This document shows, in pieces, positions 5,870 through 12,448 of a stretch of DNA of 13,426 nt. Both the position numbers and the translations under genes were made by a program. Source of the stretch: Nitrososphaerota archaeon (GTDB taxonomy: Archaea > Thermoproteota > Nitrososphaeria > Nitrososphaerales > UBA183); the NCBI GenBank assembly GCA_029784795.1, contig JAFMAW010000014.1:1-13426 (forward strand), written 5' to 3'. The notes beneath the pieces are model-generated. The model was not told the origin of the DNA and did not search any database. It saw nothing but the letters and a program-made list of their open reading frames with translations. Each line of letters opens with the position of its first letter. Position 1 is the stretch's first letter.

Positions 5870-7222
5870 ATGAATTCGAGGAAATTCGCGAAGGTCCAGG
5901 GCAAGCTCCCGGGGCCAAAGGCCAGCGCTGCGGTGAAGAGTACCGCCAAGTATGTTTCGCCGTCTATCTCCCGCTTCTATCCCCTCGTGGTAGAATCTGC
6001 CCATGGGTCGCTCGTGAAGGACGTCGATGGGAACCAGTTCATCGACTTCGCTGCTGGGATCGCCGTGCTAAGCACCGGGTCCACCCACCCAAAGGTCGTC
6101 GAGGCCGTCAAGCGTCAGGCCGAGAAGTTCATCCACTTCTCATACACCGACTTCTACTACGACAACCTGATCCAGCTCTCTGAGAGGCTGCTGCCCCTCA
6201 TCCCGGGCGACGGCAAGAAGATGGTGTACTACGGCAACAGCGGGGCCGAGGCTATCGAGGCAGCGATGAAGTTGACGAGGAACCACACCAAGCGCCCGCT
6301 GTTTCTGGCACATTCGGGGGCGTTCCATGGGAGAACCATGGGGGCCCTAAGTCTGACGGCGAGCAAGCCCATGCAGAGGAAGGGGGCGCTCCCTCTGATC
6401 CCCGACGTGGTCCACTTCCCGTATCCTTACTGCTATCGTTGCCCCTGGAAGCAGACGTTCCCTGAGTGCGATTACTACTGTGTGGACTACTTCAAGGACC
6501 AGTACCTCGACAAGTTCGTCCCCGTCGGCGACGTCGCTTCCTACTTCTTCGAGCCGATACAGGGCGAGGGCGGCTATGTCCCCGCTCCTCCGGAGTACTT
6601 CAAGAAGATGGAGTTCCTCCGAAAGGAGGGCGTCCTCTTCGTCTGCGACGAGATCCAGACCGGCGTTGGGAGGACTGGCAAGTTCCTCGGGATAGAGGAT
6701 TATGGGATAGTCCCCGACGTCGTCACCATCGCTAAGGGCATCGCCTCCGGTTTGCCGCTTAGCGCGACCATCGCCAAGGCCGAAATCATGGAGAGCTGGA
6801 AGCCGGGACAGCACGCCTCGACCTTCGGAGCCAACCCCGTAGCCGTGGAGGCTGCGCTGGCTACCCTCGATGTCATAGAGTCCGAAAAGCTGCTGGAGAA
6901 CGCCCGTAGGCTCGGAGACAAGGCGAAGAAGAGATTCCTCGAGATGAAGGCGAAGTATGAGATAGTGGGCGATGTGAGGGGCAAGGGACTCTTCGTGGGG
7001 GTCGAGATCGTCAAAGACAAGAAGACCAAGGCGAGGGGCGACGAAGAGGCAGCCAGAGTCGTCGACTATTGCTTCCATCATGGCGTCCTGGTCATATTCG
7101 CGGGGCACAACACGCTCCGCTTCATACCCCCGCTGAACGTCACCGAAGACGTCATGGACGAGGGCATAGACATCATGGAAGAAGGAATCGCAGTCGTTAA
7201 TTCAGCCACCACCAAAGTCTAG
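5870..7222 (+). CDS. Class III PLP-dependent aminotransferase (GABA/ornithine omega-aminotransferase type), 450 aa
   Basis: Full-length class III (acetylornithine/GABA/ornithine) aminotransferase. Visible motifs: NSGAEAIE (123-130) for PLP phosphate binding, FHGRTMGALS (152-161), FEPIQGEGG (227-235), CDEIQTGVGRTGK (259-271) with Asp260 for the PLP ring nitrogen, and catalytic Lys289 in TIAKGIASG. A Cys-rich insert, CYRCPW-x-PECDYYC (Cys188, 191, 200, 204), is shared with Thermococcales/Thermoproteota homologues annotated as 4-aminobutyrate aminotransferase or broad-specificity omega-aminotransferase/racemase. The amino donor cannot be settled from sequence. A weak TATA-like GGATTTTAGC (5831-5840) precedes the ATG. 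The RPA gene starts 2 nt after the stop, so the two are almost surely one transcript. Confidence 0.92.
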   Translation: MNSRKFAKVQGKLPGPKASAAVKSTAKYVSPSISRFYPLVVESAHGSLVKDVDGNQFIDFAAGIAVLSTGSTHPKVVEAVKRQAEKFIHFSYTDFYYDNLIQLSERLLPLIPGDGKKMVYYGNSGAEAIEAAMKLTRNHTKRPLFLAHSGAFHGRTMGALSLTASKPMQRKGALPLIPDVVHFPYPYCYRCPWKQTFPECDYYCVDYFKDQYLDKFVPVGDVASYFFEPIQGEGGYVPAPPEYFKKMEFLRKEGVLFVCDEIQTGVGRTGKFLGIEDYGIVPDVVTIAKGIASGLPLSATIAKAEIMESWKPGQHASTFGANPVAVEAALATLDVIESEKLLENARRLGDKAKKRFLEMKAKYEIVGDVRGKGLFVGVEIVKDKKTKARGDEEAARVVDYCFHHGVLVIFAGHNTLRFIPPLNVTEDVMDEGIDIMEEGIAVVNSATTKV

Positions 7223-7224
7223 AT

Positions 7225-8625
7225 ATGTACGACTTCGAGACACTCGTCGGAGAGCTGCTCCAGCAGAAGCCGGAGCTGAACAGGGATGAGCTCATGCGCC
7301 GGGTGGAGGACAAGAAGCGGACCGTGGGGGCGGGCTATCTCACCGACCAGGGGGCCCTCTTCCTTGTGGCTGGGGAGCTGGGTGCGTCGCTCCGGAAGGA
7401 GAGCGCGTCTTCGGACCTCGCTATCAAAGACCTGTACATAGGGGCCAACGACGTCACCGTCGTCGCCAGGGTATTGGCGGTCTATCCCGAATCCATCTTC
7501 AACAAGAAGGACGGCGGCCAGGGGAGGTACCGGCGGTTCGTCCTGTTCGACGGGAAGAGCTCTGTGAAGATGACCGCGTGGGAGGAGGCGCTCGGGGAAA
7601 TCGGAAAGCTCGGTCTCGAGCTCGACTCCCCGGTGAGGGTTCGGGGAGCATACGTCAAACAGGGCCTGGATGGGAAACCGAACCTCAACCTGGGGAAGAG
7701 GGGCACGATGGAGCGCCTGGACGACGAGAAGGTCCTTGCGAGGCTTCAGTCGATATCGGCCGTGGCCCAGAAGCTCCCGAGCCTAACGAAGGAAGAGCCG
7801 TTCGAAGCCATAGAGGGGGTGGTCAGCTCTGAGCCTCGCTATAGCGAGTTCGTACGATCAGACGGCTCGGCGGGGTCTTTGTTCCAGTTCGGCGTGGCCG
7901 ACGACGGCGGAAAAGAGGTCCGGGTTGTCGTCTGGAGCCCTGCTTCCCGCCCGGACCTCAGGCGAGGCGAGAAGGTGCGGGTCACGAATGTGAGGGCGAG
8001 GCGGTCTAACAACGGAGGATTCGAGATCCATGGCGACGCCGGCAGCGCCATATTAGTGGGCGAGCCCGCCGCGAAAAGCGCTCTTAGGGTGGCCTCGACG
8101 AGCTCGACCCAGTCTGCCAAGCTTGTCCTTGGCGTGGGGAAGGACAAGAAGGTAAGGTTCCTCGAGGTTGGGGTGGGCCTCGAGGCGCCTGCGCGGGGCG
8201 AATTGGTCGAGGTGCTCCCTGACGAGGTGGCAGAGGGGGTTATGCGCTGCAGGGGCGCGGGCTCCCTTCGGATTCTGGTAGACGACGCGTTCCCGGGGCT
8301 GGATGCGCTCATGACGAAGCTCCAAGAGGTGAAGGAGGAGGACTCGCAGATAATGGTCGAGGTCATCGCCCTGTCCCATGGGACCGTGGACGACGTCCAG
8401 CTGAAGGATGGGACGACGGCGAAGAAAGGAGAGTTGGTCATAGGAGACGACACGGGGGACATCAAACTCGTCGCCTGGAGAGACCTATCTGGGAGGCTTT
8501 CGGGCATCCAGCCCGGAGAGAGGCTCAGGTTGGTGGGGGTGTCGATAAAGTCCACGAAGACGGGAGGCCGGGTTCTGCAGCTATCAGCCTTCAGTGTGGT
8601 AGAGAGGATCCGAGAGCGGAGCTAG
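7225..8625 (+). CDS. Single-stranded DNA-binding replication protein A, multi-OB fold, 466 aa
   Basis: The N-terminal about 55 residues match the archaeal RPA helical start (KPELNRDELMRRVEDKK, then GYLTDQGALFLVAGELG). Several OB-folds follow: about 62-160 (RYRRFVLFDGKSSVKMTAWE), about 180-280 (GVVSSEPRYSEFVRSDGS; VRVVVWSP), a more diverged one (about 285-350), and about 360-460 (KKGELVIGDDTGDIKLVAWR). These strand-turn patterns ending in V-x-W are the ssDNA-binding core. I see no zinc-finger Cys set, unlike some euryarchaeal RPA41 proteins. It coats ssDNA in replication and repair. ATG is 2 nt after the aminotransferase stop, with no promoter of its own. Confidence 0.9.
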   Translation: MYDFETLVGELLQQKPELNRDELMRRVEDKKRTVGAGYLTDQGALFLVAGELGASLRKESASSDLAIKDLYIGANDVTVVARVLAVYPESIFNKKDGGQGRYRRFVLFDGKSSVKMTAWEEALGEIGKLGLELDSPVRVRGAYVKQGLDGKPNLNLGKRGTMERLDDEKVLARLQSISAVAQKLPSLTKEEPFEAIEGVVSSEPRYSEFVRSDGSAGSLFQFGVADDGGKEVRVVVWSPASRPDLRRGEKVRVTNVRARRSNNGGFEIHGDAGSAILVGEPAAKSALRVASTSSTQSAKLVLGVGKDKKVRFLEVGVGLEAPARGELVEVLPDEVAEGVMRCRGAGSLRILVDDAFPGLDALMTKLQEVKEEDSQIMVEVIALSHGTVDDVQLKDGTTAKKGELVIGDDTGDIKLVAWRDLSGRLSGIQPGERLRLVGVSIKSTKTGGRVLQLSAFSVVERIRERS

Positions 8626-8750
8626 GCCTTCGAGCGTCTCAGGGCCTCGTACTCATAGACGAACACCAGCACGAGGGCTATGACAAAGAGGGCGATCATC
8701 GCCGTGCTGATGAAGTTGTAGTAGCTGGTGATGCTGAGGAACGGGAACAA
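8622..8750 (-). CDS. Possible 42-aa single-TM membrane protein, leaderless TTG start
   Basis: The minus-strand frame ending at TAG 8622-8624 reads FPFLSITSYYNF, then a hydrophobic helix MIALFVIALVLVFVYEYEA, then LRRSKA. This is a good single membrane helix with a basic tail. No ATG or GTG precedes the helix, but TTG 8750 lies about 30 nt from a strong TATA-like CTTAATAT (8777-8784), the same leaderless layout as other TTG-start genes here. Its stop overlaps the RPA stop codon tail to tail by 4 nt. No family is recognised. A start inside the helix would make no sense, so either TTG is used or the ORF is fortuitous. Confidence 0.5.
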   Translation of the reverse strand: MFPFLSITSYYNFISTAMIALFVIALVLVFVYEYEALRRSKA

Positions 8751-8776
8751 CTTACAGATGGCGACTCCGGCGTCCG

Positions 8777-8784
8777 ATATTAAG
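8777..8784 (-). promoter_or_regulatory. TATA-like box of the 42-aa ORF
   Basis: CTTAATAT on the minus strand, about 30 nt before TTG 8750. The remaining stretch to 8861 holds only the tRNA-Met promoter (CTTTTATC around 8828-8835). Confidence 0.45.
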
Positions 8785-8895
8785 CGTTGCTGGGAAGCAA
8801 GAAGGACGGCCGTGGTTTCATGATGAGGCTTTTATCCCCAAGCCATGACGGCGTGCCCAGTGCCGAGGTGGCCTAGCCTAGTTATGGCACCAGGC

Positions 8896-8915
8896 TACAC
8901 CCGACGGGGTGAAAC
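8896..8915 (+). other. tRNA-Met intron 1 (20 nt, 5' of the anticodon)
   Basis: Inserted between positions 32 and 33; boundaries can slide by one or two bases without changing the product. It forms a compact hairpin, CACCC-GACG-GGGUG. A site 5' of the anticodon is not the canonical 37/38 position. Confidence 0.65.
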
Positions 8916-8921
8916 TCATAA

Positions 8922-8941
8922 TCCTGGGCTGGGAAGAGTGA
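8922..8941 (+). other. tRNA-Met intron 2 (about 20 nt, near 38/39)
   Basis: Needed to restore a 7-nt loop and a 5-nt variable region. Boundaries are ambiguous because A-A-U and G-A-U at the two ends allow sliding with the same mature sequence. UCAU (33-36) can pair with GUGA near the intron 3' end as a possible central helix. I could not draw an ideal bulge-helix-bulge, so this intron is less certain than the first. Confidence 0.5.
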
Positions 8942-8998
8942 TCTGGGGGTCGAGGGTGCGAATCCCTCCCTCGGCACTATCTCTGGGAAAACACTGAG

Positions 8999-9085
8999 AG
9001 CCACGGGTGGGATTCGGACCCACGACATCCACCTGTTTGGGTTCGCCTTACCAAGGTGGCGCTCTAGCCACTGAGCCACCGTGGC
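8999..9085 (-). tRNA. tRNA-Thr(GGU) with 14-nt intron
   Basis: Minus strand: acceptor GCCACGG/CCGUGGC, U73 at 8999 (usual for archaeal tRNA-Thr), no CCA. D-arm GCUC AGUGGCUA GAGC, anticodon stem CCACC/GGUGG, loop UU-GGU-AA, variable AUGUC, T-arm GUGGG UCCGAAU CCCAC. After removal of 9035-9048 it is 73 nt. It converges on tRNA-Met with a 22-nt gap. A weak TATA-like GGTTAAGA lies near 9112-9119. Confidence 0.92.
9035..9048 (-). other. 14-nt intron of tRNA-Thr at 37/38
   Basis: Exon UUGG (32-35) pairs with CCAA at the intron 3' part to give the 4-bp central helix; bulges are UA^A and AC^A, cut after the second base. Only about six bases remain for the intron loop, near the minimum size for this structure. 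Confidence 0.85.
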
Positions 9086-9379
9086 ACTCGGGCCGGCACC
9101 GACTGAACTTGATTCTTAACCTTTCGAAGACAGAAGCGCGAAAGGCTGGCCGCTCCTCGTCTCTGTGCTGTCGCAGCCGACGCGCTGTGACCCAGGCCCC
9201 TTCCCGTCGACGAAGGACCCTGCGGCCTTCTCGGCCCCGGAAGCGTGTGGGGGCAGGACGGGCGTCGTCGGAGTGAGTCGCGGTTACCCTTGGCCGCTGG
9301 CGCGGCCTGAGGGCGACCGTCGTGCTTCCTTTCAGAGGCCCACGAAGTCGATAGGGGGCGGCCTCTGGTCTCGTGTCGT
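9086..9379. other. Intergenic stretch without a supported gene
   Basis: About 290 nt between tRNA-Thr and the methyltransferase gene. Open frames here read as Arg/Pro/Ser-rich shadow peptides without motifs. Apart from the tRNA-Thr upstream region near 9112-9119 I see no hairpin, repeat or RNA gene. Confidence 0.5.
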
Positions 9380-10147
9380 TTGAGGCCCCGAGGGGACGCC
9401 TATGGCCACGAGGTGTGGGACTTCCATATGAAGGGAGAAGGCTACGAAGTCATAGAGCGCGAAGACGGGCTCGTCGACCCGTCGGAGGTGGCGCCCGAGG
9501 TCTACTTCGCCCAGTTCGAGGAGTGGCCCGAAGCGGAGAGGAAAGGAATCGCCTATGTGAGGGGGAGGGTACTCGACGTCGGGCGCGGGGCAGGTAGGGT
9601 CTGCCTATACCTTCAGAGCCGCAAGAACCTGGAGGTAGTCGGCGTCGACAACTCGCCGCTCGCCCTCAAGGTGGCGAAGGCCAGGGGCGTCAGGAAGACC
9701 AGGCTGCTCGCCTTCAAGGACGTCGACTTCGCGCCTCGGTCCTTCGACACGGTGGTGATGTACGGCAACAACTTCGGCCTGTTCGCGAACAGGCGGCAGG
9801 CGAAGCGCCTCCTCAGGAAGCTCCATGCCATGACCACGGCCGCCGGGAGGATAGTGTGCTCCAGCGTCCCCCCACAGGACGGACGGCCCGGACCACCTGC
9901 GCTACCAGAGATGGAATAGGGCCCGCGGGAGGATGCCTGGACAGGTGAGGATTAGAGCGAGATATCGGGCCTTTGTCGGAGAGTGGTTCGGCTACCTCTG
10001 GTCTCGCCGGAGGAGATGAAGGGAATCGTCGTTGGGATGGGGTGGCGCGTCGGCCGCGTCATACTCTCGAAGGAGGGTCCGCTATACGTAGGGGTCCTGC
10101 AGAAGGAAGCCGGGCGGCCTACCTCTCGGCGACCTGGGCCGGCTTGA
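9380..10147 (+). pseudogene. Class I SAM-dependent methyltransferase, disrupted by two frameshifts
   Basis: TTG start (9380) gives MRPRGDAYGHEVWDFHMKGEGY. SAM motif I is VLDVGRGAGR (about residues 58-67; Arg replaces the usual Cys), with VVGVDNSPLALKVAKARG after it (acidic Asp of motif II) and FDTVVMYGNNFGLF. The uninterrupted frame ends at TAG 9917-9919 (179 aa). The family's tail continues in other frames: frame +1 from about 9876 gives RTDGPDHLRYQRWNRARGR then MPGQVRIRARYRAFVGEWFGYL. From 9998 the original frame resumes with LVSPEEMKGIVVGMGWRVGR and ends at TGA 10147. Two bases are apparently lost at the C6 run near 9868-9873 and one at about 9996-9998. It could be a real pseudogene or a sequence error. 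The substrate is unknown. Confidence 0.68.
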
Positions 10148-10517
10148 GGTACACCCGGCGGTACACCCAGGAGTTCCCGAAGCGCTCCCTCTTGATGTGT
10201 TGCCTGTCTGCCAGGCGGGCCAGGTACGTCGAGATGGTGCTCAGCTTCACCGGCTGATCATACCTCTCCTCGAACTCCCGAGCCACGTCCGACGACGAGA
10301 AGTCGCCAGCCGCGAACGTCGTTTCCAGTAGCGTCTGTACCTTGCCGAAGAAGGTCCCCTCGTCCGGCGCCCGGTGGGCGGGCTCCATGGGGACGTCCAT
10401 GACTTCGAGCATTTCCATGGCCTTCATCAGCTTGTCCCTGGAGACCGAACCCTCCAGCGCGAGCGTGTACTTCGTCCCTTCGTCGTCCTCCAGCTCAATC
10501 TTGATCCGTTTCCGCAA
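10119..10517 (-). CDS. Winged-helix DNA-binding protein, 132 aa
   Basis: TTG start at 10517, about 30 nt from a TATA-like GCTAAATC (about 10547-10554). The N-terminal half (RKRIKIELEDDEGTKYTLAL then EGSVSRDKLMKAMEMLEVMD) has a strand pair and a helix. The C-terminal half (about residues 58-125) is a winged helix: SSSDVAREFEERYDQPVKL, recognition helix STISTYLARLADRQ, wing KRERFGNSWVYRR. I recognise this as a recurring archaeal hypothetical of the wHTH type without a known target. Its 3' end overlaps the tail of the disrupted methyltransferase by about 29 nt. The gap upstream of its start is packed with repeats and dyads, which may be its own regulatory region. Confidence 0.78.
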   Translation of the reverse strand: MRKRIKIELEDDEGTKYTLALEGSVSRDKLMKAMEMLEVMDVPMEPAHRAPDEGTFFGKVQTLLETTFAAGDFSSSDVAREFEERYDQPVKLSTISTYLARLADRQHIKRERFGNSWVYRRVYLKPAQVAER

Positions 10518-10564
10518 TGCTTTGCCCTGCCGGTGCCTCAGGCCCCGATTTAGCGGTGGCAGGT

Positions 10565-10790
10565 GTGAACTTGTGAACCTGCCTGTCAGTTAGTTGGACG
10601 GCGTATTGATAGCAGGGAGAAAGTTCACTGGGGTTCACTGGGGCCTTCGCCAGGATGGGCTTGGAGCGGCTCCAATGGAAACAAAGGGGTCAGATTCTGG
10701 CTATTCACAGGTTCTGGGTCTGGACAGGCTCCAGTGGAAATAGTGGGGTCCCTGCAGGGCCTTCCCAAGACGGCGTTCACCGGTGTTCAC
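10565..10790. repeat. Three paired GTTCAC/GTGAAC motifs
   Basis: GTGAAC at 10565 and 10573 (period 8, opposite orientation); GTTCAC at 10623 and 10633 (period 10, spacer TGGG); GTTCAC at 10775 and 10785 (period 10, spacer CGGT, making palindrome CACCGGTG). A 10-bp period puts both sites on one face of the DNA, as expected for a dimeric or cooperative DNA-binding protein. They lie in the gap upstream of the 132-aa winged-helix gene. Confidence 0.6.
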
Positions 10791-10825
10791 TATCGATCCC
10801 CCACCCCACCGTTTCCAGTGGAGCC
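10668..10825. repeat. Three copies of a 23-24-bp repeat GGCTCCANTGGAAA-N4-GGGGT
   Basis: Copy 1 at 10668-10691 and copy 2 at 10727-10750 are direct and match at 20 of 24 positions. Copy 3 at 10803-10825 is inverted and matches copy 2 at 20 of 23, so copies 2 and 3 could fold as a long stem over a 52-nt loop. Each holds the dyad TCCA-N-TGGA. A weaker fourth copy, GGCTCC-N7-TGGAAACAAG, is at 10965-10987. The palindrome CCCTGCAGGG (10750-10759) adjoins copy 2. No protein-coding frame explains them. Confidence 0.7.
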
Positions 10826-11027
10826 TATCTCCCGAACAAACAAGCACGCCGCGGTGTCGTCTACACACCAGTAGCTGCCATGTCTAGACCCCAAGGTATA
10901 TCCAGTCAAGACCGCTAACCGAGTACGGGCCCCTTTACTTACGTAAGATTGACTTCTTCTATTGGGCTCCTTTAGAGTGGAAACAAGCGAAGGGTTGGGG
11001 AGGGGGTGCGTAGGCCTGCCTACCAGA
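10826..11027. other. Rest of the intergenic gap
   Basis: No gene is seen. It contains a TATA-like GGATATACC on the minus strand (about 10894-10902), which could drive a non-coding transcript through the repeats, the 10-bp palindrome CTTACGTAAG (10938-10947), and the weak fourth repeat copy at 10965-10987. Confidence 0.4.
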
Positions 11028-11702
11028 CTAGGGTGGAGGGGGTGGGGGGTTGTCTGCAAGCCGGCGACGGCCTTCATCGGTCAGCTGGTAGACGAAGGGC
11101 TTGGACGAGTCGTCCCTCTTTACAAGGCCCAGCTCGAACAGCTGTTTCATCAGACGGGCAGTGTGCTCCCTGGACTTCTGGAGGACATCGGTGAGCTGGC
11201 GGGTGTCCCTGGGGCTCCCGCCCAGGATCCTCAAGGCAGCAAGCTGGGTCTCGTCCAAAGCGAGCTCCACCCCGGGAGCGCCGACCACCGGTTCAGGCTC
11301 TCCTGATGCCTGCGTTGTCTGTGATGCCTGTGACTCTGAGCGTGACTTTGGTTGTTCCTGCTGTTGCGTGGTGGGTGCGGGCTCGGTCACAACCGTGGAA
11401 TTCGCCTGCACAGAGGATTGAGGAGGGACCTTCGGCGGAGGCGAGGCAACACGGGGGGTGGGCGGAACCAAAGCCGACGACGTTACTCTGGCCTGAATGA
11501 CCTCCACCCTGCCCATGACGTCCAGAATGCGCTCGTCCTGCTTCTTGAGACGCTGTTCCAGCGAGGACCAAAGATCATGACCGAGGTCGTTCGACGCGTT
11601 GATTCTTTGGGAAATCTGCCTATACCTCAGCAGCAACGCGAAGGAAAGGGCGACAAAGAAGAAGGACGCAGTCAGAAGAGCGTAGGTAGAAAGCGTGTCC
11701 AT
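11028..11702 (-). CDS. Membrane-anchored winged-helix (MarR-like) transcription factor, 224 aa
   Basis: Start ATG 11702, not the upstream in-frame start at 11879: a TATA box (11728-11737) lies about 30 nt before 11702, and the extra 59 residues do not look like a domain. Layout: one transmembrane helix (residues 6-26, LLTASFFFVALSFALLLRY), a helical, probably coiled-coil stretch (28-75, SSLEQRLKKQDERILDVMGR), a disordered Pro/Gln/Ser/Thr linker (76-147), a winged helix (150-216: LDETQLAALRILGG, TDVLQKSREHTARLMKQL as helix pair, wing KPFVYQLTDEGRRRL) and a short Pro tail. The wHTH would be cytoplasmic. Such fusions suggest a membrane signal relayed to DNA. The ligand and target are unknown. 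Confidence 0.78.
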   Translation of the reverse strand: MDTLSTYALLTASFFFVALSFALLLRYRQISQRINASNDLGHDLWSSLEQRLKKQDERILDVMGRVEVIQARVTSSALVPPTPRVASPPPKVPPQSSVQANSTVVTEPAPTTQQQEQPKSRSESQASQTTQASGEPEPVVGAPGVELALDETQLAALRILGGSPRDTRQLTDVLQKSREHTARLMKQLFELGLVKRDDSSKPFVYQLTDEGRRRLADNPPPPPP

Positions 11703-12036
11703 CTGTGACTTCGTGATGTTTGGTTGTGATATAAGCGTGATGTTTCCAGCGCAGAAGCTGTTCTTTGTGACCTCACTAAGCCGCCCCCACACATTTGACC
11801 CAGGCCATCCCCGCACCAAAGCCCAAGACGGCGTTCGGGGAGTCGAAACTCCAACATCGACGTTGCCGGCAGCCGACAAACCCTCTCATATCGTTCTCAA
11901 GGCGGGAAGAGGACCCGCTTAGGAGGACTCGCACGAGCAGGAGGCGCGCTTCAAGGAGAAACAAAGGGCCCCAACACACCCCTGATCAAACAAATCCACG
12001 CCCGACGCAAGGGTGGGTCGTGATTTATCACACCAC
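11703..12036. other. Intergenic region upstream of the membrane-anchored regulator
   Basis: 334 nt without a supported gene. It holds the TATA box and flanking direct repeats of the downstream gene, a small hairpin GGAGT-CGAA-ACTCC (11839-11852), and the 15-mer CCCAAGACGGCGTTC (11822-11836), which also occurs at 10764-10778. Long open frames here lack motifs and clash with the promoter. Confidence 0.5.
11712..11745 (-). promoter_or_regulatory. TATA box flanked by direct repeats CGTGATGTTT
   Basis: CGTGATGTTT occurs at 11712-11721 and 11736-11745, a period of 24 bp, with the minus-strand TATA (CGCTTATATC, 11728-11737) in between. Sites on both sides of a TATA box are typical of operators that gate TBP access. 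Autoregulation by the winged helix is inferred. Confidence 0.5.
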
Positions 12037-12414
12037 TCACATCACAATTCTCTTGACCAATTCACGCAACACCCCCGCAAGTCTGGCTGTTTCTTCTTCT
12101 GACAGCGTTCTCACCCCACTGCCAGCTACGTCAAGCAGTCGCCGTACATCGTCGGGCTTGACAACTCCAAGCCAGACTCCAATTAGAAGGGTAACAACCG
12201 AACTCTTAACGTTCTCCCTGGCCTGCTGGACCGTTCGAAAGTACGAGCCAATGGTAAGCGGCCCGCTCGCCCCCTTCGTGCGACCCTGGGAAGCCTTCGA
12301 GGCAGCCTCCACATACTTCATTTCACCATGGGCCACCCGCACATACAACCGCAGGACCTCGAGTTGCCTGGGCGTTAACGTGGACTGTTCGACCAACGAC
12401 TCTGGTAGGCTCAA
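12037..12414 (-). CDS. HTH-type putative DNA-binding protein, 125 aa
   Basis: TTG start at 12414 with TTTAATA (12440-12446) about 28 nt upstream on the minus strand. The N-terminus LTPRQLEVLRLYVRVAHGEM has the feel of a sigma-4/LuxR-type HTH entry helix, and GPLTIGSYFRTVQQARENVK could be the recognition part. It is followed by a hydrophobic helical block (SSVVTLLIGVWLGVVKPDD) and a charged C-terminal helix. The hydrophobic block may be a buried dimer helix rather than a membrane span. I think it is a recurrent small archaeal protein of unknown role. It has the same orientation as the two preceding DNA-binding-type genes but its own promoter. Confidence 0.65.
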   Translation of the reverse strand: MSLPESLVEQSTLTPRQLEVLRLYVRVAHGEMKYVEAASKASQGRTKGASGPLTIGSYFRTVQQARENVKSSVVTLLIGVWLGVVKPDDVRRLLDVAGSGVRTLSEEETARLAGVLRELVKRIVM

Positions 12415-12433
12415 GTCCCATCCACGTTTTACA

Positions 12434-12448
12434 GGTTTGTATTAAACC
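12434..12448 (-). promoter_or_regulatory. Dyad GGTTT-GTATT-AAACC over the TATA box
   Basis: The inverted repeat GGTTT/AAACC encloses the TTTAATA box of the 125-aa gene, a good layout for a repressor site on its own promoter. From 12449 to 12607 I see only the upstream region of the next gene, with CTTATCTA and GAAATAAC as weak TATA candidates. Confidence 0.45.

Larger units (their letters stand above)
8862..8976 (+). tRNA. tRNA-Met(CAU), probably elongator, with two introns
   Basis: Acceptor GCCGAGG pairs with CCUCGGC, A73 at 8976, no encoded CCA; T-arm GAGGG UGCGAAU CCCUC. The anticodon region is split. Excising 8896-8915 and about 8922-8941 yields stem CCAGG/UCUGG, loop CUCAUAA with anticodon CAU, variable GGGUC and a normal 75-nt tRNA that resembles elongator tRNA-Met. 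With one intron only, the loop has 8 nt and the variable region 24 nt, which fits no class. Oddities: A instead of G at position 18 and a U13-U22 mismatch in the D-stem. Ile2(CAU) is the alternative identity. A TATA-like CTTTTATC lies about 30 nt upstream. Confidence 0.85.

Noticed and set aside
8816..8860. Possible C/D-box sRNA (ATGATGA resembles box C)
   Set aside because: No box D (CUGA) at a sensible distance, and the stretch is the tRNA-Met promoter region.
10565..10825. CRISPR array
   Set aside because: Repeats are imperfect, of mixed orientation and irregular spacing, with no uniform spacers and no cas genes in the window.
11703..11879. Upstream in-frame start giving a 283-aa form of the membrane-anchored regulator
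   Set aside because: The added 59 residues cover the TATA box and direct repeats and show no domain or signal peptide.
11795..12445. 216-aa plus-strand ORF
   Set aside because: Arg/Ser/Thr-rich shadow opposite the 125-aa HTH gene and crossing promoters; no motif.
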